Shown here one piece after another: positions 18,624-25,764 of a DNA stretch of 64,000 nt. Numbering within the stretch: position 1 is the first letter of the stretch; every line of letters begins with the position of its first letter. A model generated the notes under the pieces. That model was not told the DNA's origin and searched no databases. It saw only the letters and a list, made by a program, of their open reading frames with translations. The stretch comes from Aquabacterium sp. (GTDB lineage: Bacteria; Pseudomonadota; Gammaproteobacteria; Burkholderiales; Burkholderiaceae_C): NCBI GenBank assembly GCA_030654395.1, contig JAURXM010000116.1:62001-126000 (forward strand), written 5' to 3'. A program made the position numbers and the translations under genes.

Positions 18624-19604
18624 TCAGCTTGCCCACGCTTTGTACAAATTGAACAGGCTGATCGCCGTAATGAGGCCGCCCACGAGCATGAGTAAGACCT
18701 TCGCACGCAAATGCTTGGTCATCAAGGCGGCAAATGGTGCGGCAATCAGACCGCCTAAGGCCAGCCCGGCTACAAGGACCCACACCGTTTGATCCACGAT
18801 CGATAAGAAGGATGCGGCTACGGTGACGGTCAGAAAGAACTCAGCCAAATTGACCGAGCCAATGGTGGTGCGTGGGTCATTGCCTGCCGCTACCAATGAT
18901 GTCGTCACAATGGGGCCCCATCCGCCGCCGCCTGTGGTGTCCATCAGCCCGCCGACAAAAGCCAGCGGAACGACTCGGCGTGTCTCGATGGGGCGTTTCG
19001 CGCTGATGCGGCGGAACGCTTTGGTAAAGACATACACGCCCATGATCAGCAGGTAGGCGCTGACGAAGGGCTTGAGTACCGATCCGTCAACATGGCCCAA
19101 GATGAACACACCGACAAGTGCGCCCACAATGCCTGGCAGCAGCAAGCTGAAGAACAGTTTTTTGTGGACATTGCCCAGCCTCAGATGCGATACACCGGAG
19201 ATACCTGTGGTGAACACTTCTGCCAAATGGGTCGCGCCACTTGCCATCGCGGGTGGCGCCCCAGCCGCCAATAAGAAGCTGCTGGACGTGATGCCGTAGG
19301 CCATGCCCAATGCACCATCAATGGCCTGAGCCAACAAACCTACTGCCATGGCAGTCCAAAACATGGGGTCATGCAGGGTCTGCGTGATCAACTCGATACC
19401 ACTTTGTTGATGCCCCCCCAGAAACAGCCGGTACCCGAGGTAGACCAGTAAGCCCATCAACACACCGAGCACACCAAAACTCAAAAGGCGCATCGCCGGG
19501 CGTTCAAACGCATGTGCTACCTCGTACTCCACTGGCGGCAAGGCGAGGGCATCGTGGTCTGGGTTGGCAATGGGATGGTCTAGATCAATGTGTCTCAGCT
19601 TCAT
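18624..19604 (-). CDS. TauE/SafE (TSUP) family membrane transporter
   Basis: 326 residues from the ATG at 19604; a TTG 15 bases upstream is also in frame. About eight to nine hydrophobic segments are seen, beginning with LLSFGVLGVLMGLLVYLGY after a roughly 40-residue cytoplasmic lead. The family motifs are IDGALGMAYGITSSSFLLAAGAPPAMASGATHLAEVFTTG near the first repeat and GGLMDTTGGGGWGPIVTTSLVA near the second. TSUP proteins export or import sulfite, sulfonates or related organic anions; the substrate here cannot be told. It is convergent with the SMC operon and shares no close neighbour on its strand. Confidence 0.9.
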   Translation of the reverse strand: MKLRHIDLDHPIANPDHDALALPPVEYEVAHAFERPAMRLLSFGVLGVLMGLLVYLGYRLFLGGHQQSGIELITQTLHDPMFWTAMAVGLLAQAIDGALGMAYGITSSSFLLAAGAPPAMASGATHLAEVFTTGISGVSHLRLGNVHKKLFFSLLLPGIVGALVGVFILGHVDGSVLKPFVSAYLLIMGVYVFTKAFRRISAKRPIETRRVVPLAFVGGLMDTTGGGGWGPIVTTSLVAAGNDPRTTIGSVNLAEFFLTVTVAASFLSIVDQTVWVLVAGLALGGLIAAPFAALMTKHLRAKVLLMLVGGLITAISLFNLYKAWAS

Positions 19605-19735
19605 GTGGTGCGTGTTCAAAAATCTGCGCGAATGATAGGCGGGCCTCTTGCTTGCGCAACGACAGTTTGGTTATGGGCTTATGCAGCTCAGATCAGATGC
19701 GCGTTTTCGTCATGTGCTGTCCGGCGGGTGTCTGA

Positions 19736-20620
19736 CTACAAGGCCGGTTGTAGCAAACGCTGCACCAACGGGTGTTGCACCTTCTTCTCGGTGCCAATGG
19801 CAAAGAAGTGCTCACTCACCCCTTCGCAGGGGCCCATGCGCTGTACGGCATAGTGGGTCAACAGGTCTTCATGGACCCACTCCGCGGCAGGAAACACGCC
19901 CATGCCACTGGCCCCAAACGTTTTCAGTAAGGCGCTGTCGGCAAACTCGCCGACGATACGGGGCTGGATGCCTCGCTGCTCAAACCATTGGTCTAGTCGG
20001 GCGCGAACGGCGGTATGCGCTGTGGGTAACAGCAGTGGCACATCACCCAGGCTTTGCGGGAAGTTTTTGGCTGCTGCGTTTATCACGGAGGCCGTGCCAT
20101 ACCAGCCTATGGTCGAAGACCCCAAGTTGTGGCTGTAGAGTTTGATGTTGGGGCTGGCAGGTGCCGGACGGTCGGACAGCACCACATCGAGTCGGTGCAA
20201 AGCCAAGTCACCCAATAAATCGTGCAGGCCACCTTCGTGGCACAGCAAGCGCAGTGTGGGCTCCAGAACGACAGGCTGCAAAATGCGGCGTACCACGAGC
20301 TTTGGCAGGCCATCACAGATGCCAACGGCCAAGCGCACAGTGGGTGAGCTGGCTGCGTCGCGCACCCGTGCTGGCAGGTTCTCCCCCAATTGGAAGATCA
20401 GATCTGCCTCTCGCATGGCGGCGACGCCAGCGTCGGTCAGCGCCAAGCCACGTCCTGCGGGCTTCAAAAGGGCATAGCCGAGTGAGCGCTCTAGCTCGCG
20501 CACTTGCGCGCTGACCGTTTGCACCGCCATGTCCAATTTGTCGGCAGCCCGGGTGATGCCGCCTTCTTTGGCCACGACCCAGAAGTAGTACAGATGTTTA
20601 TAGTTGAAGGGGGTGCTCAT
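19736..20620 (-). CDS. LysR-family regulator, NhaR-like
   Basis: 294 residues from the ATG at 20620, which has an AAAGAG ribosome site eight bases upstream; an in-frame TTG at 20644 is less likely. The N-terminal winged helix-turn-helix reads FNYKHLYYFWVVAKEGGITRAADKLDMAVQTVSAQVRELERSLG, the NhaR-type version of LysR. The rest is a substrate-binding effector domain (LAVGICDGLPKLVVRRILQP, VVLSDRPAPASPN). NhaR regulators often respond to sodium. A sodium-dependent bicarbonate transporter gene lies 1.6 kb away, so it could be a target (inference). Its 5' flank holds one copy of the duplicated promoter region described separately. Confidence 0.9.
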   Translation of the reverse strand: MSTPFNYKHLYYFWVVAKEGGITRAADKLDMAVQTVSAQVRELERSLGYALLKPAGRGLALTDAGVAAMREADLIFQLGENLPARVRDAASSPTVRLAVGICDGLPKLVVRRILQPVVLEPTLRLLCHEGGLHDLLGDLALHRLDVVLSDRPAPASPNIKLYSHNLGSSTIGWYGTASVINAAAKNFPQSLGDVPLLLPTAHTAVRARLDQWFEQRGIQPRIVGEFADSALLKTFGASGMGVFPAAEWVHEDLLTHYAVQRMGPCEGVSEHFFAIGTEKKVQHPLVQRLLQPAL

Positions 20621-20633
20621 GAGTTGGCTCTTT

Positions 20634-20740
20634 GAGGGTATCAATGACAGATTGATTGCTTTTTAATAAGTAACTGGCGCTCTATTGTGGGGCCCGCTTC
20701 ACGCGCGTGAGATATAGAGATTTGAATTATTCTTTGATGC
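20634..20740. repeat. Decayed copy A of a promoter-plus-start region
   Basis: This stretch aligns with 21577-21688, the leader and first codons of the HPF/RaiA-like gene. The core TGCTTTTTAATA is identical (20657-20668 and 21600-21611), followed by 34 bases with ten differences, including a shared CTATTGT. The match resumes at TGAGAT and continues through the start codon position, where copy A has ATT TGA in place of ATG CAA, then ATTATT in both. Copy A thus looks like a fossil of the same gene start. The stop codon of the coiled-coil gene falls inside it. Confidence 0.65.
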
Positions 20741-21419
20741 GCCGCTTGCCTGTGCAACTCGATGCATATTGTTCGAACTGTCGGGTTAAATTTGATGCAA
20801 TCACCTGAAACTCATCATGGTTCTTATTGAATTTGGTGACTCTTTGGGTTAACTCCGCAGCGATGGCATTGTGTTTCGCAATAGAGGTATTAAATCCTTC
20901 TTGCTCATTGATAAGGTTTGAGCGCAGTTTGTTATGCTGGGCTACATCCTTGTTGTATGAAACCACAAGTGCATTGATTGATTGGACCTCGGCTTGGCTT
21001 TTCGGCGCTGAATTTTTTTTCCTTTCTAGGATCGATAATTGTCTGCTGAGATGTGCACTTTCAGCTTGGAATTGAACGGTTTTCTCTTGCAAGCGTACTC
21101 GATTCAGTTCAATGGCAGCTGAGCTTTTCACGAGTTCAATGTTGCTCTTGTCGAGTGCTGCCCGTTCGGGCTCCAGTTGAAGTTGGCGTTGTTTAAATTG
21201 GATCACTTCGCTCTGCACGCCTACATCTTGACTCATGCAGTGCTCCATTTCTTCAATGGTAATTTCAGGGCCGCCCTTTTCATTTTTGGTTTTCCATCTG
21301 GAGGTGATAGATGGTATGCGGATTTCTGGTTGCAAAGCTTGAGTTTGGATAGGAGTGGGCTGACTCAGTATGGGCGTGGCAATAAATAAAATTGTGCAGG
21401 CTGTGATGATATTGCGCAT
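20727..21419 (-). CDS. Secreted coiled-coil protein of unknown function
   Basis: 230 residues. A signal peptide is clear (MRNIITACTILFIATPILSQ). After a Pro-rich stretch the protein is almost entirely heptad-like from about residue 65 to 215, with few Gly or Pro and frequent Gln, Asn, Glu and Lys. Two cysteines remain (one in EHCMSQ, one near the end in SSCTGK), which might pair in the periplasm. Its base composition is clearly more AT-rich than its neighbours and its codons are less GC-biased, so it may have been acquired. A strong AAGGAG site precedes the ATG. It is flanked by two copies of the same promoter-like sequence. No family is recognised. Confidence 0.75.
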   Translation of the reverse strand: MRNIITACTILFIATPILSQPTPIQTQALQPEIRIPSITSRWKTKNEKGGPEITIEEMEHCMSQDVGVQSEVIQFKQRQLQLEPERAALDKSNIELVKSSAAIELNRVRLQEKTVQFQAESAHLSRQLSILERKKNSAPKSQAEVQSINALVVSYNKDVAQHNKLRSNLINEQEGFNTSIAKHNAIAAELTQRVTKFNKNHDEFQVIASNLTRQFEQYASSCTGKRRIKE

Positions 21420-21576
21420 GGAATGGACTCCTTATTTATATATGCTATCAGTTTGTTATGTCAGGTTCGCGCCGAGCCGCTGAGGGCGTTTGAGTTGAAC
21501 GTGCTGTTGGCTGCGTCACCTACCTCTTGCTCACGGGGCCTTGTGCGACAGCGTTGTTGAGTTATTCATGTTTTTA

Positions 21577-21688
21577 GGGAGTGTTGATGAGGAATTATCT
21601 GCTTTTTAATAGACAAATGCCGATCTATTGTTGGGTCCCCTTCCACCTACTTTTGAGATCAAGTGATGCAAATTATTTTTGAATCCCG
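21577..21688. repeat. Copy B of the duplicated promoter-plus-start region
   Basis: This is the intact version: it runs from the leader into the first codons of the HPF/RaiA-like gene at 21666. It shares TGCTTTTTAATA, CTATTGT and the TGAGAT segment with copy A 943 bases upstream. The first part is weakly matched (about half of positions), the middle strongly, and the start region strongly. One or both may hold the operator for the LysR regulator, but no dyad typical of LysR sites is certain. Confidence 0.65.
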
Positions 21689-22025
21689 TGATGCCGATGG
21701 CGCCCAAATGCGCGATTTGTCCGTTGATCGCGTTCGCTTTGTCCTGCGCCGTTTGAAGGCGTTGGTGCCGCGAGCTAAGGTGCATTTCTCAGACGTCAAT
21801 GGCCCGCGTGGTGGCGTGGACAAACGCTGCCAAGTCGAGTTGAGTACCGAGGCTGTCGGTACGGTGGTCATCTCATCGTTGGCGCGTGACTGGCGTACGG
21901 CCTTGGATCGGTCCCTTCGCCGAGCCAGTAGGGTGCTGACGCGCAGCTTGCAGCGTAATCAAAAAACCGTGCGAGGTCGTCCTGCTAAATTGAAGAGCGT
22001 GAATATCGAGAGCGTCCATGAATGA
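21666..22025 (+). CDS. HPF/RaiA-like ribosome-associated protein
   Basis: 119 residues (MQIIFESRDADGAQMRDLSVDRVRFVLRRL ... VHFSDVNGPRGGVDKRCQVELS ... DWRTALDRSLRRASRVLTRSL). The beta-alpha-beta pattern with the SDVNGPRGGVDKRC segment and the paired Arg-rich C-terminal helices matches the short HPF/RaiA family, which binds ribosomes and promotes hibernation. It lacks the C-terminal dimerisation domain of long HPF. A GTG three bases upstream is an alternative start. It overlaps the following tiny gene by eight bases. Ribosome hibernation has been seen only in characterised relatives; the role here is inferred. Confidence 0.8.
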   Translation: MQIIFESRDADGAQMRDLSVDRVRFVLRRLKALVPRAKVHFSDVNGPRGGVDKRCQVELSTEAVGTVVISSLARDWRTALDRSLRRASRVLTRSLQRNQKTVRGRPAKLKSVNIESVHE

Positions 22026-22188
22026 GTTCGGCGCTTCGGGGTTGGTGGTGTGCGGGCTCACGGTGGCTCTAGCGGTGCTCTATGCCACATGGTGTGAGAT
22101 CACCTCGGAGAATCGACGAGATGCCAAGCTATTGGCTGCGGTAGGAAGCTTCAGCTTGATGGGTAGCGTGGCGGCATGGCTCCACTGA
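22018..22188 (+). CDS. Tiny membrane protein (56 aa)
   Basis: A 56-residue frame starting within the end of the HPF-like gene (eight-base overlap). It has two hydrophobic stretches, LVVCGLTVALAVLYATW (about 9-25) and LLAAVGSFSLMGSVAAWL (about 38-55), joined by a charged loop (CEITSENRRDAK). This two-helix hairpin layout and the coupled start suggest a genuine small membrane protein. No family is recognised. The SbtA-type transporter starts 62 bases downstream, so it might be cotranscribed with it. Confidence 0.55.
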   Translation: MNEFGASGLVVCGLTVALAVLYATWCEITSENRRDAKLLAAVGSFSLMGSVAAWLH

Positions 22189-22250
22189 CTGCTGTTTTTG
22201 AGTAGCCCAACGAGTTATTCTCCAGTCTGACTGACCCCTTAGGAAGACTG

Positions 22251-23210
22251 ATGCAAAGCTTTTTCGACCCCGCCATTTTGTTCTTTGTGTTTGGCATTTT
22301 GGCTGGTTCACTGAAGTCGAATCTGGAGATTCCCCCTCAGATATCGCGGTTTTTGTCTTTGTACTTGTTGATGGCCTTGGGCCTCAAGGGCGGTTTTGCG
22401 CTTGCCACGTCTGGCATGACGGCAGACGTGCTGATCAGCTTGGGTGCGGCGCTCTGCATGGCCATCTTGGTGCCCGTGCTGGGTTACCTGATGTTGCGCC
22501 GCTTCCTCAATGGTTTTGATGCCGCCGCCATTGCTGCCACCTACGGATCTGTGAGCGCGGTGACCTTCATCACAGCGGTGCAATACCTCGATACCCATGG
22601 CATCAGCTTTGGCGGGCACATGGCGGCGGCCATGGCGCTGATGGAGTCACCTGCCATTGTGCTGGCTGTGGTGTTGGCGAACCATGCACGACAACAAACG
22701 CCTTCAGCTGCAGCAGCTAATGCGCCGCTGGGGCGAATCTTGCATGAAGCACTGACCGATGGTGCGCAGTTGCTGCTTGTCGGTGCGATGCTGATTGGTG
22801 TGTTGACAGGCGAGTCTGGTCAAGCCGCGATGAAGCCATTCTCTGTGGATCTGTTCAAAGGCATGCTGGCGTTTTTCTTGCTCGACATGGGTTTGCTTGC
22901 AGCACGCAACATGGGCAAGCTCAGGGGGCAGTCTGCCTGGTTGCTGGTGTATGCGGTTGCTGGGCCGCTGGTGCATGCCGGTATTGCCTTGGGGCTTGGC
23001 TGCGCACTGGGTATGTCAGTCGGCAACGTGGCCCTGTTGATGGTGTTGGCTGCCAGCGCCTCATACATCGCCGTGCCTGCGGTCATTCGCCATGCTATCC
23101 CTGAGGCGAACCCTTCGCTCTACTTTGGCATGTCGTTGGGCTTGACCTTTCCGTTCAATATACTGATTGGCATCCCACTCTATGTGTACGTGGCGCAGCG
23201 ATGTCTGTGA
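22251..23210 (+). CDS. SbtA-family sodium-dependent bicarbonate transporter
   Basis: 319 residues, almost wholly membrane-embedded with about ten segments in two inverted-looking halves. Family hallmarks are FDPAILFFVFGILAGSLKSNLEIPPQISRFLSLYLLMALGLKGG at the start, FDAAAIAATYGSVSAVTFI, and HMAAAMALMESPAIVLAVVLAN. In the second half, LLVLAASASYIAVPAVIRHAIPEANPSLYFGMSLGLTFPFNILIGIPLY matches well. The intervening loop (ARQQTPSAAAANA) is short. SbtA brings in bicarbonate with sodium in cyanobacteria; homologues in heterotrophs may feed carboxylases. No PII-like SbtB follows, though one is usual in cyanobacteria. An AGGAAG ribosome site precedes the ATG. Confidence 0.88.
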   Translation: MQSFFDPAILFFVFGILAGSLKSNLEIPPQISRFLSLYLLMALGLKGGFALATSGMTADVLISLGAALCMAILVPVLGYLMLRRFLNGFDAAAIAATYGSVSAVTFITAVQYLDTHGISFGGHMAAAMALMESPAIVLAVVLANHARQQTPSAAAANAPLGRILHEALTDGAQLLLVGAMLIGVLTGESGQAAMKPFSVDLFKGMLAFFLLDMGLLAARNMGKLRGQSAWLLVYAVAGPLVHAGIALGLGCALGMSVGNVALLMVLAASASYIAVPAVIRHAIPEANPSLYFGMSLGLTFPFNILIGIPLYVYVAQRCL

Positions 23211-23256
23211 AGGCAGCTTGCTGCTATGTGTGAAGCCGTAAGAGAAGGAGTAATGT

Positions 23257-23667
23257 ATGCGTAAGTATGCTCAAAACAGCCCTGAGGCGGCCGCAAGAAT
23301 CATCGCCTTGACTGTCATGGCTGATGGTGATGTGGGTCAGGCTGAAATGGCGATGTTGGATGACCTAGGGGTGCATCAACAACTAGGACTAGACCGTGAG
23401 GCCTTGCACGCTGTGGTCGACACGTTTTGTGAAGATCTACTGTCCAGTAAGCAACTCGCGTGGGCCGATGCCTGTCCTGTCGACGAGTACACCTTGGCCG
23501 AATTGATGCACGAAATCGATGACCCGGCTCTGCAGCGTCAGGTGTTGGGCTTGTGTTGCAAGTTGGCCGAGGTCGATGGGCATGTTGCAGAGGGGGAGTC
23601 CATCGTGTTGGTTGCAGCCGTGGCGCATTGGTCCCTTCACTACCATATGCTGCGTGCACATCCTTAG
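23257..23667 (+). CDS. TerB-like (tellurite resistance-type) helical protein
   Basis: 136 residues, all helical. The pattern EAAARIIALTVMADGDVGQAEMAMLDDLG followed later by LCCKLAEVDGHVAEGESIVLVAAVAHW matches the TerB-like fold with two acidic motifs, each ADGDVG- or VDGHVAEGE-like, that bind metal in relatives. An AAGGAG ribosome site is next to the ATG. It lies 46 bases after the bicarbonate transporter, so could be in the same transcript. TerB-like proteins occur in many stress and signalling contexts; nothing here fixes a role, and no other ter genes are present. Confidence 0.8.
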   Translation: MRKYAQNSPEAAARIIALTVMADGDVGQAEMAMLDDLGVHQQLGLDREALHAVVDTFCEDLLSSKQLAWADACPVDEYTLAELMHEIDDPALQRQVLGLCCKLAEVDGHVAEGESIVLVAAVAHWSLHYHMLRAHP

Positions 23668-23745
23668 TGATCGACGTGAACATGCTGCGCAGGCCATTGC
23701 GGTTTCACCTCCCCTCCCCGGCTTTTGTGCTTTGGCGATCTGGCT

Positions 23746-25371
23746 TTAGTTGACGTTCACAGCCTTCCAAGCCGCCATCACTGTAGACACCTCGTTGGAG
23801 TTGGCGCCATGAAGATCGGTCGCTGCTTTGATCGTGGCTTGACGTGCCCCTGCGTAGTTGGTGCTGGATGTCATGTACACGGTCAGGGCGCGGTACCAAA
23901 TCTTCTCTGCTTTTTGACGGCCAATGCCTTGTACAGTGCCCTTGCCCGTTGACAGGCGTGTATCGCCCGCATTGCAGGTGCGTGAAGGCGCGCCGTTGGA
24001 TGTGCCCTCAGCCAGCAGGTAGTACAGGTGGTTGGTCACGCCGGATGAATAGTGCACATCCAGCTTACCTACATTGCTGTACCAGCAGTCCGCTGATTTG
24101 CCGTCGTCACCTGGGTTGACCATGGTGCGCAAGGAGGGCATACCCAGTGTCGGGCCTGCGATCTTTTCACCAATGAGGTAATCGCCCGTATCGCTGGTGT
24201 TGGCAGAGTAGTACTCGACCATCGTGCCGAAGATGTCAGATGTGCCTTCGTTCAAGCCACCGGACTCGCCCGAGTACGTCAGCTTGGCCGTGGTAGAGGT
24301 CACGCCGTGAGCCATCTCATGCCCTGCAACATCCAAAGCCACCAACGACTTCAAGGCCTTGCCATCGCCATCACCATAGGTCATGCAGAAGCAGGCATCG
24401 CTCCAGAATGCGTTGTTGTAGTTGCTGCCGTAGTGCACACGTGAGTAGGCTTTTTTGCCTGAGCCGTCGATGCCGTTGCGGCCATGGATTTTGGAGAAAT
24501 AATCCCAAGTGGTGGCAAATCCAAATGAGGCATCTGCTGCGGCGCTGTTGACATCCGCTGTTGTGTTGTTGCCGAAGACGCCCGTGGTGCTGCTCGATGT
24601 GGTGCCTGCGGCCGGGATGCTCCAGAAAATCAGGTTGATGTCTGTTTTGTTTTTGAGGTCAGACACATAGTGACCGCCACGTGTGGCATCGACCAAGGTG
24701 TAGCTGCCATTGGCCAAGTCTGCTTTGATGCTGACATTGCCTGCGTACAAGGTGCGGCCGCTGGCGTTGGCGTCAGCGGTATGCACGTCATCCCAGCGGT
24801 CCAGAATCTGGCCATTGTTGGCGTTCACGATGACATGCAGGCGGCTGGGTGTGCCGTCGGCTTGAACGCCATTGACCGACGTGTCCCATGCCAGTAGCTC
24901 TTTGCCATCGCGCGCCCATACGATCAGTTCGCGGGTGCCTGCTTTGGCCTGCAGGTGTGGGAAGGCCGCGATGGCCAACTGCATGGCCTTGGCGCCTGTG
25001 AGCTTGGCGCGTACGTCCAGATCGCCGCCACGTTGCCATGTGCGGCTCAGACCCTTGTGGGCGCCTGATGAGTGCCCATGGACAACCATGTCGCCACCAA
25101 CCACGCGCATGCCTTTGTAGCGGCGGTCAAAGCGGACGTGTTCGCTGCCATCCGGGTCAACGATCAGATCGGTGGCTTCCAGCGTGTCGTCCGCATTGAG
25201 CATGTCAACGGCTAGCGCACCACGGGCGGCAGGCGATGACTGAGCGTGGCTTTTCACTGCGGACAAAGCGCGGGCTAGGGCGGGGTGATCTGCGTCTGGC
25301 TTGCCTGCCCATGCGGACTGGGTTGTGGCTAACACGGCGCTGACAGCGAGCAGGTGCAATTTTGCTTTCAT
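23746..25371 (-). CDS. Secreted M4-family (thermolysin-like) zinc metalloprotease
   Basis: 541 residues. The signal peptide (MKAKLHLLAVSAVLATTQSAWA) is followed by a FTP/PepSY pro-region (about 25-200) and a catalytic domain. The zinc motif HEMAH is at 351-355, with Glu352 as catalytic base, and the third ligand Glu375 is in GGLNEGTSDIFG. The catalytic His is in DVHYSSGVTNHLYYLL. The C-terminal domain is the standard M4 one. The precursor length is usual for the family. The start has an AGGAG site seven bases upstream. It would be exported, self-processed and used for extracellular protein breakdown. It is divergent from the M19-like hydrolase gene across a 393-base gap. Confidence 0.95.
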   Translation of the reverse strand: MKAKLHLLAVSAVLATTQSAWAGKPDADHPALARALSAVKSHAQSSPAARGALAVDMLNADDTLEATDLIVDPDGSEHVRFDRRYKGMRVVGGDMVVHGHSSGAHKGLSRTWQRGGDLDVRAKLTGAKAMQLAIAAFPHLQAKAGTRELIVWARDGKELLAWDTSVNGVQADGTPSRLHVIVNANNGQILDRWDDVHTADANASGRTLYAGNVSIKADLANGSYTLVDATRGGHYVSDLKNKTDINLIFWSIPAAGTTSSSTTGVFGNNTTADVNSAAADASFGFATTWDYFSKIHGRNGIDGSGKKAYSRVHYGSNYNNAFWSDACFCMTYGDGDGKALKSLVALDVAGHEMAHGVTSTTAKLTYSGESGGLNEGTSDIFGTMVEYYSANTSDTGDYLIGEKIAGPTLGMPSLRTMVNPGDDGKSADCWYSNVGKLDVHYSSGVTNHLYYLLAEGTSNGAPSRTCNAGDTRLSTGKGTVQGIGRQKAEKIWYRALTVYMTSSTNYAGARQATIKAATDLHGANSNEVSTVMAAWKAVNVN

Positions 25372-25764
25372 GTTGGTTCTCCTGTGCTAAATGGAAGCCG
25401 CAGCGTATGTTCAGCCTCCAGTTGTCGCCATATGTAGTAACCCCCCCCATCCACCTGTTTTGGCTATTTGTTGGGTGTGCGGGGCGTGGCGTCTGGTTCT
25501 GTTTCAAACGAGCAGATTGGGCTGGCCCTTGCGGCGCTCAAACAGGCCATGGCAGGAGATGGGGGGTTAACCCGATCGGGTGTTTTCGGCAAGCGTCGGG
25601 ACAGCGACAGTCGTCACCCCCTTGAATGAGGGGGTGTGGTGCGGTTTGGTATGTAACGCCGGATGTGGAAAAAACATCGTTATCCCAAACTTCATTCAAA
25701 CGCTTAACGAAACATGCGGCTTGTTTGCTGCCCTGGTCTCGCTGTTCACATTGAAGGATTTCTC
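25372..25764. other. 393-bp intergenic region between divergent secreted-hydrolase genes
   Basis: No protein-coding frame looks real here. The stretch holds a run of eight C (25441-25448), two short palindromes (GGTTAACC and CCCGATCGGG near 25565-25580), and the perfect hairpin CACCCCC-N8-GGGGGTG at 25615-25636. It should contain the promoters of both flanking genes; I cannot place -35 and -10 boxes with confidence. Confidence 0.6.
25615..25636. promoter_or_regulatory. Inverted repeat CACCCCC-N8-GGGGGTG
   Basis: A perfect seven-base inverted repeat (25615-25621 and 25630-25636) with loop TTGAATGA. It lies about 130 bases upstream of the M19-like gene. The right arm continues GAGGGGGTGTGGTGCGG, which resembles GAGGGGGCTTGGTTCGG near 59525 upstream of the BLUF gene. 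A related palindrome occurs at 28058-28073. A shared regulator binding site is possible. Confidence 0.45.
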
